Shown here: one piece after another, positions 1-10,274 of the stretch
How the letters are laid out: each line of letters begins with the position of its first letter
Numbering within the stretch: position 1 is the stretch's first letter
Origin: Zygnema cylindricum
Taxonomy: Eukaryota > Streptophyta > Zygnematophyceae > Zygnematales > Zygnemataceae
Direction: 5' to 3'
DNA length: 64,000 nt
Assembly (NCBI GenBank): GCA_037447655.1
Contig: JBBHKE010001965.1
Location: 1-64,000 of the forward strand
Notes under the pieces: model-generated
Databases searched by the model: none
Told to the model about the DNA's origin: nothing
What the model saw: the letters and a program-made list of their open reading frames with translations, nothing else
Position numbers and translations under genes: made by a program

Positions 1-546
1 CTCCCCCCCCCTCCCTCCCTCCCTCCCTCCCTCAATCCCTTGCTCTCTTTTCTCCTTCTCTCCTCACTAGCCCTTTTTTGCCTACTTAATTGTTAGGAAC
101 CAGGATGTCAAGTTTTTTTGAGTGGATGATGGTTTAGCTTCCAACTTATGCTTGGAGGCTTTTTGGAACCAAAGAGAGAAGAGATCAATAAATTAGAGAA
201 AAAAGGAAAGATGTCCTTCTGCATGTTGCATAATATCTGTCTTCATTGTTGAATTTCAGCTTTGACCTAAAATGGAAAAAGGGATCGGAATATTGCCTTG
301 GCCCTTTCATGTTCTTTTTGGAATCTTTCATAAAGTGTTCCAGTTTTTGTTTTTTGCAGAGGTTTAAACATGTTTCTGACAGTGCATCATTTGTTTGAAA
401 TCTGTTACCCTTTTTGCTAGTAATCATGAATTCACCTTCGTAAATCATGTTTGCTTTTGTCTGATTATGATATTTTTCTTCTTGTAGCTTACAGCTGGTA
501 GCTTTTAATTTATTGCCATTTTTTTTATTATTGTTTTTCTTTTCAG
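1..546. other. Intron-like or upstream DNA of the WD40 gene, no exon found
   Basis: No coding stretch matching the missing first WD40 blade is visible here. The first 64 bases are a C/T-rich run. The region is T-rich and ends in a good splice acceptor (TTTTCTTTTCAG) at 546, immediately before the first recognised exon. The start codon and the first roughly 40 residues of the gene therefore probably lie left of the window. Confidence 0.5.
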
Positions 547-1879
547 AGATGCAAATGGTGATATGAAAATGTGGGATTTGCAGCGAAGACGCCCCATATT
601 TTCAGCGAGGTATTTTTCTGTTCTTTTTTATTTTTGGTAGTTTTTTCCTTTTCCCAATAACCTTTTCAATCTGTGTCTTTTTTTCCTTCTTCCTTTTGTA
701 ATATACTTATGATTGAATGTGGAATATCGTCAAACATTTAAACCTGAATGTGAAAACATGAATGTAGTCTAGAACCTTAAATTAAATTTCAGGATGAAGG
801 ATTTTCAATTTGGCTTTTTACTTTCAGGTTTTTTAATTTTAATTTTTCTTCAAGTATTCTTAGTTTTGAAGTTGTTTATTCTTCACAGTCATTCTCTTTG
901 TTTATTTCCCCTGCGGGTTTGTTTTTGAATCACACCTATTTCTTTTTTTTGCAGGCTGCATGGTTCCAATACGGGTATAATTGCTTTGGGAACGCCCCCT
1001 GGTGCTGAAAACACCATTATAAGGTGAAGAAAGTCGACACTAATCCCGGTACAACTGTCTTGAAATCACTATTATCAGGTGAAGAAAGTCCACTCTAATT
1101 CCGTATGTGTTCTTGAAAACACCACTATCAGGTGAGGGTAGTCCACACTAATTCTGGTACTACTGGTATGATCCACACTAATTCTGGTGTAACTGGTCTT
1201 GAAAGCACCATTCTTAGGTGAAATAGTCCTCACGAATTTTGGTTCCACCGGTCTTGAACACACCATTCTCAGGTGAAGGAAGTCCACTCTAATTCCGGAA
1301 CAACTGAACTTTAGAGCACCATTTTCACGTGATGATAGTCCTCACTAATTTCGGTACCACTGGTCTTGAAAAACACCATTATCAGGTGAAGAAATATCAC
1401 ACTAATTCCAGTACAACTGCTCTTGAAAACTCCATTATCTGGTGAGGATTGTCCACACTAATTCTGGTAGCACTGGTCTCCACCATTCTCAAGTGGAAAA
1501 AGTCCACACTAATTCTGGTTCTCAGGTCCCCAACTGGTCTTGAAAACACCATTATCAGGTGATGCTCCACACTAATTCCACTGGTCTTGAAAAAACCGTC
1601 TTCAGGTGAAGAAAACACACTAATTCTGGTAGTATTGGTAATATATGTGTATATATATTATATATATATTATATATATATTACATATATATATATATTAT
1701 ATATATATAATGTATATTTGTGCTTTTATGTACATATATGTGTACGTACACATATATGCATGTTTTTACATATGTATTCATGTATATTTATTTATATATT
1801 TACATGTATACATATACGTATGTATGTGTTTGTACATGTTTATATGTGTATATACAGTTTTTGTATATATGCATACGCA

Positions 1880-1928
<49 letters not shown>

Positions 1929-4900
1929 TTATATATGTATGTTTGTATGTATATTTATTGTATATTATATATATGTATTTGTATATACAAATATTTGCAA
2001 TGGCCCATTGTTCTAGAAAAAGAAAAAAGGAACAAAAAGTCTCGTCTCCTCTCAAGAAAGCTGTAACATGGGTTTTGCTTTCCATATTTTCATTTGTAAC
2101 TTCGAAAGGACAACAAAACCAAACCGAGTTATTAGTGGTAAACCAGATTTAGTATTAATTACATTAAATAATGTTTCGCCATAAGGCTCATTATGGGCCA
2201 CTCAACTAATTGAAATTATATTTTGATTCTGGGTCAAAAGAACGCTCATTTGAATAAAAGTTACGGTGTACAATTCCCCTCGCTACTAGAGTTAGTGAAC
2301 TGTTAGTGCTAACACTTTATCAGAATTAGCTACACTAAACTGTGTTTGGGCACATGGCTCATATATGCCACTGACCCATATAGTGTTATTAACACTAATT
2401 TATGATTTTGGGTAAAACAAGACCCCCACTCGAATTAGAGTGATTAACTCTCGTAGCGATGGGCAGTGAAGTTCACCAGATTCTGGGACGGGAGATGTAA
2501 GAAATGTGTCTCTATTTATTTGTTTTGTTATTCTATTTATTTTCTTTTCTTCTTTGGTCAAACAGGCAAAACAGGCATGATATTAGAAGTTCAGTTTTTT
2601 TGAACTTTGTGCTAGTTTCGGATTTTTGTTTCTCTTTTTGGGAGCAGTCAGGGCCGAGATGGAGTTGTGAAACTTTGGGAGATCAAAGAAGGAGAGCTTT
2701 CTAGGTGGGTGGTTGGGTGGGAGGGAGGGGAGGGGGAAGGAGGGAGGGGGGGGGGGGGGGAGGGAGGGGGAGAGGAAGGGATAGAGGAGGGAGAGAGGGA
2801 GGGATAGAGGGAGGGAGGGGGGATGAGGGAGGAGGGGAGAGGAGGGATAGAGGGAGGAGAGGAGGGATAGAGGAGGGAGGAGGGAGAGAGGAGGGATAGA
2901 GGGAGGGTGGGAGGAGGGAGGGAGGGAGGTTGGGAGGGAGGGAGGAGGAGGAGGGAGGGAGGGAGGTTGGGAGGAGGGAGGAGGAGGGAGGAGGGAGGAG
3001 GGGGAGGGTGAGAGGAGGGAGGAGGGAGGGAGGGAGGGTGGGAGGAGGGAGGGAGGAGGAGAGAGGGAGGGAGGGAGGGAGAGAGGGAGGAGGGAGGAAG
3101 GGAGGAGGGAGGGAGGGAGGGGAGGAGGGAGGAGGAGGGATCGTGCCATTTGTTGGTGTGTTTGTTCAATTTCGACTTTTTGCCTTTGGGGGAATGTTGT
3201 AAAATTTACCAACATTGTTGAAAATTCGTGTTTCATACTCTTTTTTTTTTATTTCCTTTTGTTTTCCCGGGTACAGAGAGCCAACGATGACTGTGAAAAC
3301 GGGATCTTACCATTTCTGCAAATTTTCAGTTCAGAAAAATTCAAATTTTGAAAGTCAATCCGAAATGTTTACGAGGGAGGAAAGTGGGTTTGTACCCGAA
3401 TGTGCGGAGGCTGAAAATTCACCTCCAAGTGGGAGAGAAAATATGACAAACGAGTCTCAGTTCAGAAAGGGAAGAGAGAGTAGGCACACAAGTTTTAGTG
3501 TGGGTACAGAATTAGCTGAAGGCGGAAGTGGGACGAATCAGAGGGAAATTGAGAGCTTGGAGGGAAGGGAAGAGAGAAAAATTTCCAATGTTTCTAAGGT
3601 TAAGATAGGGGGTTTATCAGCAGATATGGAGGGGAGTAAAGGGGTTATAGGGGAACAATATAAGTATAATAAAGAAGAGGTAGACAGAAGAGAGCCCTGT
3701 GAAGAGAGAGAGCTCCTTCAGGATACCAATACTTTACAAGGTAAGCATTTCGATGCACAATCTGTTTCCTCACTCATCTCTTTCCATCTCTCCCCCTCAT
3801 TTCGTATATCCCTCTCATTTCTTTTCCATCTCTCCCCATCCCTTTCCCTCTTTCCCTCCTGTCTCCTATCTTTCTGTATTTCACCATTCATTCCTATCTC
3901 TCCTCTGGCACTTCTGTTCTCCTTCACACCAGTTCTTCTTCCTCTCTCCCTCTCCCTTCACCCTCTTCTTTTTTTCTCATCCGCTCTCTTAACTCTCTCC
4001 TTCTTCTTATGCCTGGTAAACCAAAGGTGCATGTGTTAAGCGTTATTCCCCATACCTCTCCTCTTTTGCCTCTCACACATTCCTTTCCCTGTAGTTCCTC
4101 TCTGACCACTCTCTACCACCTCTCTCCCTCTCCACCCTCCACTGATTTTAAAAAAGTATTCTCCCTCCTTCCGCCTGCCTTTTCCTCCCTCCCCTCCCTG
4201 TGTCCTCTTTGTCCTTCCCTCTCTCCCTCACTACCTTCCTGATTTTAAAAAAGTGCCTGTATCGGAATACTGAAGGGCACAGGATTTCCCTCCTCCCTCA
4301 TTGCTATCGCCGGATATGATCCTTCCAATGTACGCCTTTTAGTTCTCCTTCCCTTTTATTCTATTAGTATGGCCTTTGTTTAATGAATGACGGGTTTTGA
4401 AAGGTTTTAAGGGCTTTCTTAGAGTTTTCAGAATATTTTTATTCATACTTGCCCTGCTTGCAATATGGTTATGTCAAAAGTTTGGGCAGATGACCTCAAA
4501 AAAAAATAAAAAATCACAAACACATGGCAGCTGGCCAATCAGGGCGAATAGTTTTCTTATAGTTCTGCTGGATGATGACCTGGTGGCAACGGGCAGGGAA
4601 CACATCTCCTAGGGTTTATGCACGCCTTGCAGATACAGACTGCATTGTGTTTAGGGTTTTTTTAAGCTTATTTAGCGTTTTTTTTAGGGTCTTCTACGGT
4701 TTCGCAGATAGATGTTGGACTGGAGAGACCGCATTATGTTGCTTGTCATATGGCGCCACAATAGCATGTCATTACCATGCCGTCATTAGCATGTCATTCC
4801 TTTGGGAGGAATTGAAAATGCGAGACACAGATGGTCCACATCAGTTATTGTAGTGGTATTTAAAGTGGTATGGTAGAGGTGATGGGAGGACCGAGTGTCG

Positions 4901-5054
4901 TGTCTTTGAAAGCATTCTTACGGAGCGACAGAGAAGCGGCTGTGTGGGCATGCCAGGTGGAGCTGTGGGATAGGCGGTCGGGAGAGATGGTGCTGCGCCT
5001 GCATGGAAATGGGAATGCAAATGATGCTTTACAAAATGAATCTTCCAAAACAGG

Positions 5055-5125
<71 letters not shown>

Positions 5126-8100
5126 CTCTCTTCTCTCCATCTCTCCCGCTCCCTCCCTCTCTCTCCCCTCTCTCCCTCCCCCTCTTCCTCTCTCCCCCTC
5201 TCCCCCTCTCTCTCTCTCTCCCTCTTCCCCCCTCTCCCCTTTCTCCCTCTTTCTTCCTCTTTCTCCCTCCCTTTCTCCCTGCCCCTCCCCTTCCCCCTCC
5301 CACCTCCTCCTCCCCCTTCCTCTCCCCCTCCCAGTCCAGTGCTGGCTCATGACTCCTGACCCATGAAGTCAAACTTTGGCTGAAACAGAGTCAACTGCAG
5401 TTTTCTTACTTTTTCCGTTATGTGTAACGGAAAACTACCCACAATGCAATCAGTTCAATTACACTGCTGTTATAATCTGATTTTTTTCATATTTGGTTCT
5501 CACGCACTTCATAAGACTTGTAAAATGAGGACAAAAGATAATTGTATGATCATTCAATCAAATATTGTAATTCTCTTCCAATCTAATTTTCCGTCGGGTG
5601 TCTGTATTTGGTAGTGTGTGTCTGTTGAGATTTTTCCGAAACTTCCATCTCCTTGTTTGAAAGACTGGGGTTATTGATGATTCAGGGTACACCTGCAACC
5701 ATTTCCTGCCTCTGGTCATCTTTTCATCCACACTAATTGGTCGGCATTGTTGGTCTTTGTTGAGTCGGTATGTATGAGATAGGGCACGGATAGGAGGAGG
5801 AGGAGGGAAGAGGAGTTGAAAGTGGGTCTGTTTTCAGGGAGGGGCATGTGTATGGCGCTGCAGATGTTCTGTCTTCCTAACAAAACAATTGATCCGCCCG
5901 GCCATCTGGTTCGATTTTGATTTTCGCCCGGATGGTCCCTGGTCTCCTGATCCTGGCCCGCCCGCCTGTTCCCTCTCCCGCGCCTCTTCCTTTCCGCACC
6001 GCACCAGCCTCTCTTCCGGCCCTTCCATCACGATTTCTCTTCAGACTATCTTGCCGCACTTTTCTCCTTTGCCGCTTTTTTTTTTTCGATCTTCTGATTT
6101 TTCTCTCGCTGTCTTCCGCTTTTGAGCGGCGAAGCATTGTTTGCCTTTAAGATAATTGAATTATCCAGACGGGATCACCTTTAAAAGGAATAGCGGACCT
6201 TTAAACCCATGTAAATTATGGATGCTGGATTTCATCGAACCAAAAGCGCAGCGGAGCTTACGGTTTTTTTTCTGGAAAATTGTCTTATTGGAAACTTATA
6301 TTCTTTCGTTCGTTATTTTTCTGGGCTCTGAAGTAGGTTTTTTTATCGCACTAAATTATGTGAATTGTTGATGGTAAAGCAAAAAGAACAAAGAAAATTA
6401 AATCAATTTATGTGGCTTAGATCTTTAGAATTTGAAACAGTTATGAAATAAAATTGCTTGTGTTGAGGGATGCTTTTTAAGGTTTGATTGTCTTCTGTAC
6501 CTCTCGAGCATTTGAGGTTAAGTTTGGGATATAATCAACTCCGGTGTAATTTGATTTCAGTTCCAAATTGTTTTTTTATCACAAATTCTATCTTTTCAAT
6601 TCTAGTACTTGTTTTCCATCTTTTTTCCTTCTTTGTTTTCCTTCTTTGTTTTTGATTGTTAATCTTTTTCATTTCATGGGCTCTGGAAATTGGCTCTTCA
6701 GTTTTATCTTTGGATATTGACAAAACTGGAAATGGGGGTTTATCGGGATCTGCTGACGATAAAATCGTCTTTTTTGATATAAATTACAAGAAGGTGGGAG
6801 ACTTAGGCCTTTCGATTCTTTTTACATTGTCCAGAGTAAATAGAATGAACCGTATACTGTGTATCGCTATTAGCGTTAACTTTTTGTTTTGCCACTTAAA
6901 TCATCTTCTCTGTTCACACTTGTCTGATTTTCATTTGAAGCCCGCGAATCGGAAGGTAAGAATCTTACTTTCCCATCGCAACCGTCGGATTAGCAAACCG
7001 ACAAGTGTACGCGAAGAAAAATGAGTTCACCGGCCAAAAAACGCCATTAGCGATGCACGGTGTAGTAATGGCGGAAGGTACCACATTCCACGCTCAAACA
7101 TAAATTCATGTGGAGTAAAAGAAATATTGAATGAAAGAAACAAAAAAGGAAGGGTGTGTGAGACTAGGTGGTCCATTTTTTTCTCCAACCTTGAAAGGGT
7201 GTGATCAGTTGTGAGGAAAAAGCACTTTAAAATAACGATGCACAGTAATAATGGTGTTGAATGTAGTTTGGTCTCAGTCGTCAGTTTTGAAATTCGGTTC
7301 AAGTGGTTCTGGAGTTCTTAACGCTTTTGAAATTCTTGACTACTTTAAACAATATTAGTGTGGATCCATTGATTCTCTAGCGAGACGAGCTTGTTTGGAT
7401 TTCAGCTTCTCTAACAAAGTGTGGTTATTTATTGCAGCAAAAGTTAAAACCTTATTGTTTGACGAGGGGATGTGTAGAAAGTGAAAATCAACCACAATTA
7501 GTGTGAATCAATGCACATGTGTGTAATGTTGCTCGAAAACCCAACATATTTTGCACATAAATAGTGTGCTATTTTTTTTAGCCCATGATATGATACAGGT
7601 GAACACTTTGCTTCTTTTGTTATCTCTTCCTCTGATGTCTTCAGGGTGTTTTGCGAGAATTGAAAAAAGAGAGTCTCCCGCGTCCCGGAATCTCAGAAGT
7701 TTCCATTCGAAACGATGAACGACTTGTGGCAACGGGAGGGTGGGACCACAGGTAGGGGGAGGGAGGGAAGGAGAGGGAGTGGAGGAGGGAGGGAGATAAC
7801 AGTGTTGAAACTGTACAGATTTTAATGTGGATTGGGGATGATCGAAATCAGGACATTGCACTGCGGTACTGATTCAGAATCAGTGGTTTTGGAGCTTTGA
7901 TTGTGATATGTAAATACAGACTGAACGGGAAGTAACAAAAACAAAATGGATCAGGAGTTGACAAAAACGAACGCAGGTTTCCCTCACAGAAATTTCCATT
8001 CCAAAATTTGTGTGGAAATATAACACCAGCAATTGTGACCGTATTTTGCGAAAATCTGAGGACAGAATTGCTGTGATACACACTAATTAATGTGTTTTTG

Positions 8101-9008
8101 CCTCTATTTTTTCTGTTTTACATGTGGGTATATATTGTTGTATGGCAATGGTACTTTTTGGTATATTGGTTTAGTTACTTTAGATTGTGTGGATGTTTCT
8201 TTACAGGGTGAGAATATTCGACTACAAGAGAAGGAGACCTTTAGCGATTCTCAAGTATCACTCAGCATCGGTATTTCCTTATTCTTGTTTTGCTTATTAT
8301 ATTAATTAATTTATTTATTTTTAAATTGCTTTATTGTTTTTAATATTTATTTGTTTGAGTTTCTACTTCTCTATCCTATTTAAATCCAGGAGCATTTATA
8401 TACCTGTTGTGAAAAAATGTAACGTCATCAAAAGTTGTAAGGCTTCTAAGGAAAAAGTTTCATATCACATACTGCTGCAAGAAAATGAAAAGTCTCCAGA
8501 AATGGTTTACGAGAAAAGAATTTGGCATCTGAACATATTATATTATTGTTATTGCCATCGCCATTGTCATTGTCAGTGTCACTGTTACTGTGCACTGTAA
8601 TTAGTCTGAACAAAATCCATTTAGGTTTCAATTGCTGAAGGTGTCACGCGAATTAGCGCAGATCACACAAGTTTTTTCAAAGCCACTTTATGTAGTTTAA
8701 AAATGTTATGTAAACTTTCTTTTTCGCCAATCGGAGTTACTTGGATTACATTAATTATATCAACTGCATTGTCATATATAACAATGTCCATACAAATTAT
8801 GGTGAGCAATGAATTGAAGGTAGACAGTTGGTATTCACAAGGTCAACTATTTCTATTGCGTTCTTGCAACTAACTGAGTGCATAATATGGGGACTTTTCT
8901 TCTCAGGTTACTGGAGTGGCTTTTTCAAAAACCGGAGAAATGCTCGCTTCATGTTCTCGTGATTCGTGTATCGCCTTGTGGTCCATTTATCCCCCAAAAC
9001 TAGTTTGA
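547..9008 (+). CDS. ASA1: WD40-repeat protein, ASA1/GNB1L/TANMEI family (10 exons, 5' partial)
   Basis: Exons joined by phase-consistent GT..AG introns: 547-609, 955-1023, 2648-2704, 3277-3740, 4283-4329, 4957-5053, 6702-6793, 7645-7751, 8207-8270, 8907-9008 (TGA stop). They give about 386 codons. Visible WD40 strands: [33 protein letters not shown] followed by [56 protein letters not shown]. The block SQGRDG then [10 protein letters not shown], and the ending GWDHRVRI...[13 protein letters not shown], are the pattern of ASA1 (ASTRA complex, a chaperone co-factor for PIK-like kinases), GNB1L and plant TANMEI/DSE1. Function is inferred from family. Exon 4 is odd: after the conserved start it adds about 130 polar, acidic residues. 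The small exons 5, 6 and 9 were chosen by phase and motif, so their exact edges are less certain. Confidence 0.85.
1006..1640 (+). repeat. Minisatellite of about 11 units (~55 bp) seeded on the exon 2 / intron 2 junction
   Basis: Diverged tandem units of about 47-60 bp, each of the form CTTGAAAACACCATTATCAG then GTGAAGAAAGTCCACACTAA then TTCTGGTACAACTGGT. The first unit overlaps the end of exon 2 (coding ENTII) and the real splice donor at 1024. Later units keep the AG/GTGA-like donor core. Indels and substitutions show the array is old. Confidence 0.85.
1640..2000. repeat. AT/TG-rich microsatellite with a (CA)n core
   Basis: TATATA-rich simple sequence with a (CA)n run at roughly 1880-1925, inside intron 2. 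No coding potential beyond low-complexity frames. Confidence 0.8.
2276..2463. mobile_element. MITE-like element with imperfect terminal inverted repeats
   Basis: CCCTCGCTACTAGAGTTAGT at the left (2277-2296) is the near reverse complement of TTAACTCTCGTAGCGATGGG at the right (2444-2463), about 17 of 20 positions. It encloses 147 bp of AT-rich DNA in intron 2. No clear target-site duplication was seen, so the call is tentative. Confidence 0.35.
2705..3142 (+). repeat. GGGA/GGA purine tract starting at a splice donor
   Basis: The donor of intron 3 (TCTAG/GTGGGT) leads directly into about 440 bp of GGGAGG-type repeats on the coding strand. Many runs of three or more G in close spacing could form G-quadruplexes in the pre-mRNA. 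The long Pro/Ser and Gly/Arg reading frames across it are artefacts of composition. Confidence 0.85.
5060..5340. repeat. (CT)n microsatellite and pyrimidine-rich tract
   Basis: A (CT)n run of about 64 bp begins six bases after the donor of intron 6 and grades into CCCTCTCC-type pyrimidine DNA. No exon is seen in it. Confidence 0.85.
7752..7799 (+). repeat. Short GGGA purine tract at the intron 8 donor
   Basis: The donor GTAGGG leads directly into GGGAGGGAGGGAAGGAGAGG-type sequence, the same arrangement as at intron 3 of the gene. Confidence 0.7.
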
Positions 9009-9092
9009 ATTTTGATTCCCAGCGCTGATATGTCTCCAAAAATGCAACCCTGCCATATATGTTAAGGTGGATTTGATGAAAAGTATTGTTTG

Positions 9093-9098
9093 AATAAA
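9093..9098 (+). terminator. Candidate polyadenylation signal AATAAA
   Basis: A canonical AATAAA lies 85 bp after the WD40 stop codon. Plant poly(A) signals are loose, so this is only a candidate. Confidence 0.35.
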
Positions 9099-10274
9099 GT
9101 TCGTTGGGAAAAACCCGTTAGTATTTTTTCATCATGCATCTATTACCACTCATTTTCCTAAGAACAATTTCTTTTCAATATCTGGATAATTTAGAAATGA
9201 GATATTAAAAGGGAAGGTTTGATATTGAAAATTATCCAAAAGTATCGTGAATGCCAGCGTCGCTTTTAGTAGGTGAGGAAAATAACAATAGACACTAATG
9301 CTTGTAAGCTCATAGCGTTCTACAACCAAAATATCTCACATCATTTCCACAAAAAATTGCAAACAGAAAACCACTTGTAATGTATTCATATAGATAGGAA
9401 TAGTTATGAAGCATTTTATACCTTAACATACAGTCCAAACTGAAAATGACCAATAGGACATTGAAGTCTACAGTGAACTTGACAACTACACATTTAGCTT
9501 AATCCCATAGCATCCTTTGATCTTTTGATTGTCTGGCTCCATCCAATAAAGCCAATTTGCTTCTTCCACCTACATCTTGTTCAAAACTGTAGTCATTAAA
9601 GTCACATTCGCAGAGTTTTCACCTTCAGCAATCAAATGTATAATAGAAATTTGTCACTGTAAGCATTACCAGAGTAGGGGATTCAACAGCCTGCAATTTG
9701 TGCAAAGTGTATTCTGTGGACAAACAATCATATCACATTACTTCCTTCAATATAGGCTGGAAACTAAAACATCTCAGCATTTTATGAATTTAGGACAAAT
9801 CTTTGCCCAGACTGATACCAAGGTGTGGCTAAGAAAGTCAAAACGTCAATACCATTGTCATAGTCATCTTCATCACCACCATGAAAACCCTTCCACACAG
9901 CCTGCATCTGTCAAGCTATGGGAGTGTTTTCTATTTCGTGTTCCACCAACATAAAGACTGGTCAATAAGGCCTTTTGAAAGCTGATAACCTGCTGGTTAA
10001 AGGCTGTTTTAACTCTTTACTGCCACAAAAAAATACAGCAAAAGTTTCATCTTGGGACACCAAAAATATCCTATCTGCATGCTAGTGTTGCGACAAATGA
10101 AAAAAATTATCAAAACAATGTGCTCTCTTCCACAAGGCATAGATGGCGTTTGAAAAATCTCAATGGGACACTCTGAAAGCATTAATAATCAAATAGTTAT
10201 CGACTAACGTCTATTTGTGCACAGTTAAAACAATGGTGGAAGAAACTTTTCCCGCCCCTTTTTCACTTCCACAA
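9099..10274. other. Convergent intergenic region, no gene seen
   Basis: Between the 3' ends of the WD40 gene (+) and the MFS gene (-). It should hold both 3' UTRs. The one longer open frame on + (9577-9954) has no recognisable domain or splice context, and I treat it as chance. Confidence 0.5.

Noticed and set aside
2583-3236. Long Pro/Ser/Leu-rich reading frames on - and Gly/Arg frames on +
   Set aside because: Pure product of the GGGAGG repeat in intron 3; all frames are open because the DNA lacks A/T.
4841-5372. Arg/Glu-rich (-) and Ser/Leu-rich (+) frames around 5060-5340
   Set aside because: (CT)n and pyrimidine tract; only 4957-5053 fits as an exon.
9577-9954. 125-codon frame in the convergent intergenic region
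   Set aside because: No domain, no splice context, ordinary composition for chance in AT-rich DNA.
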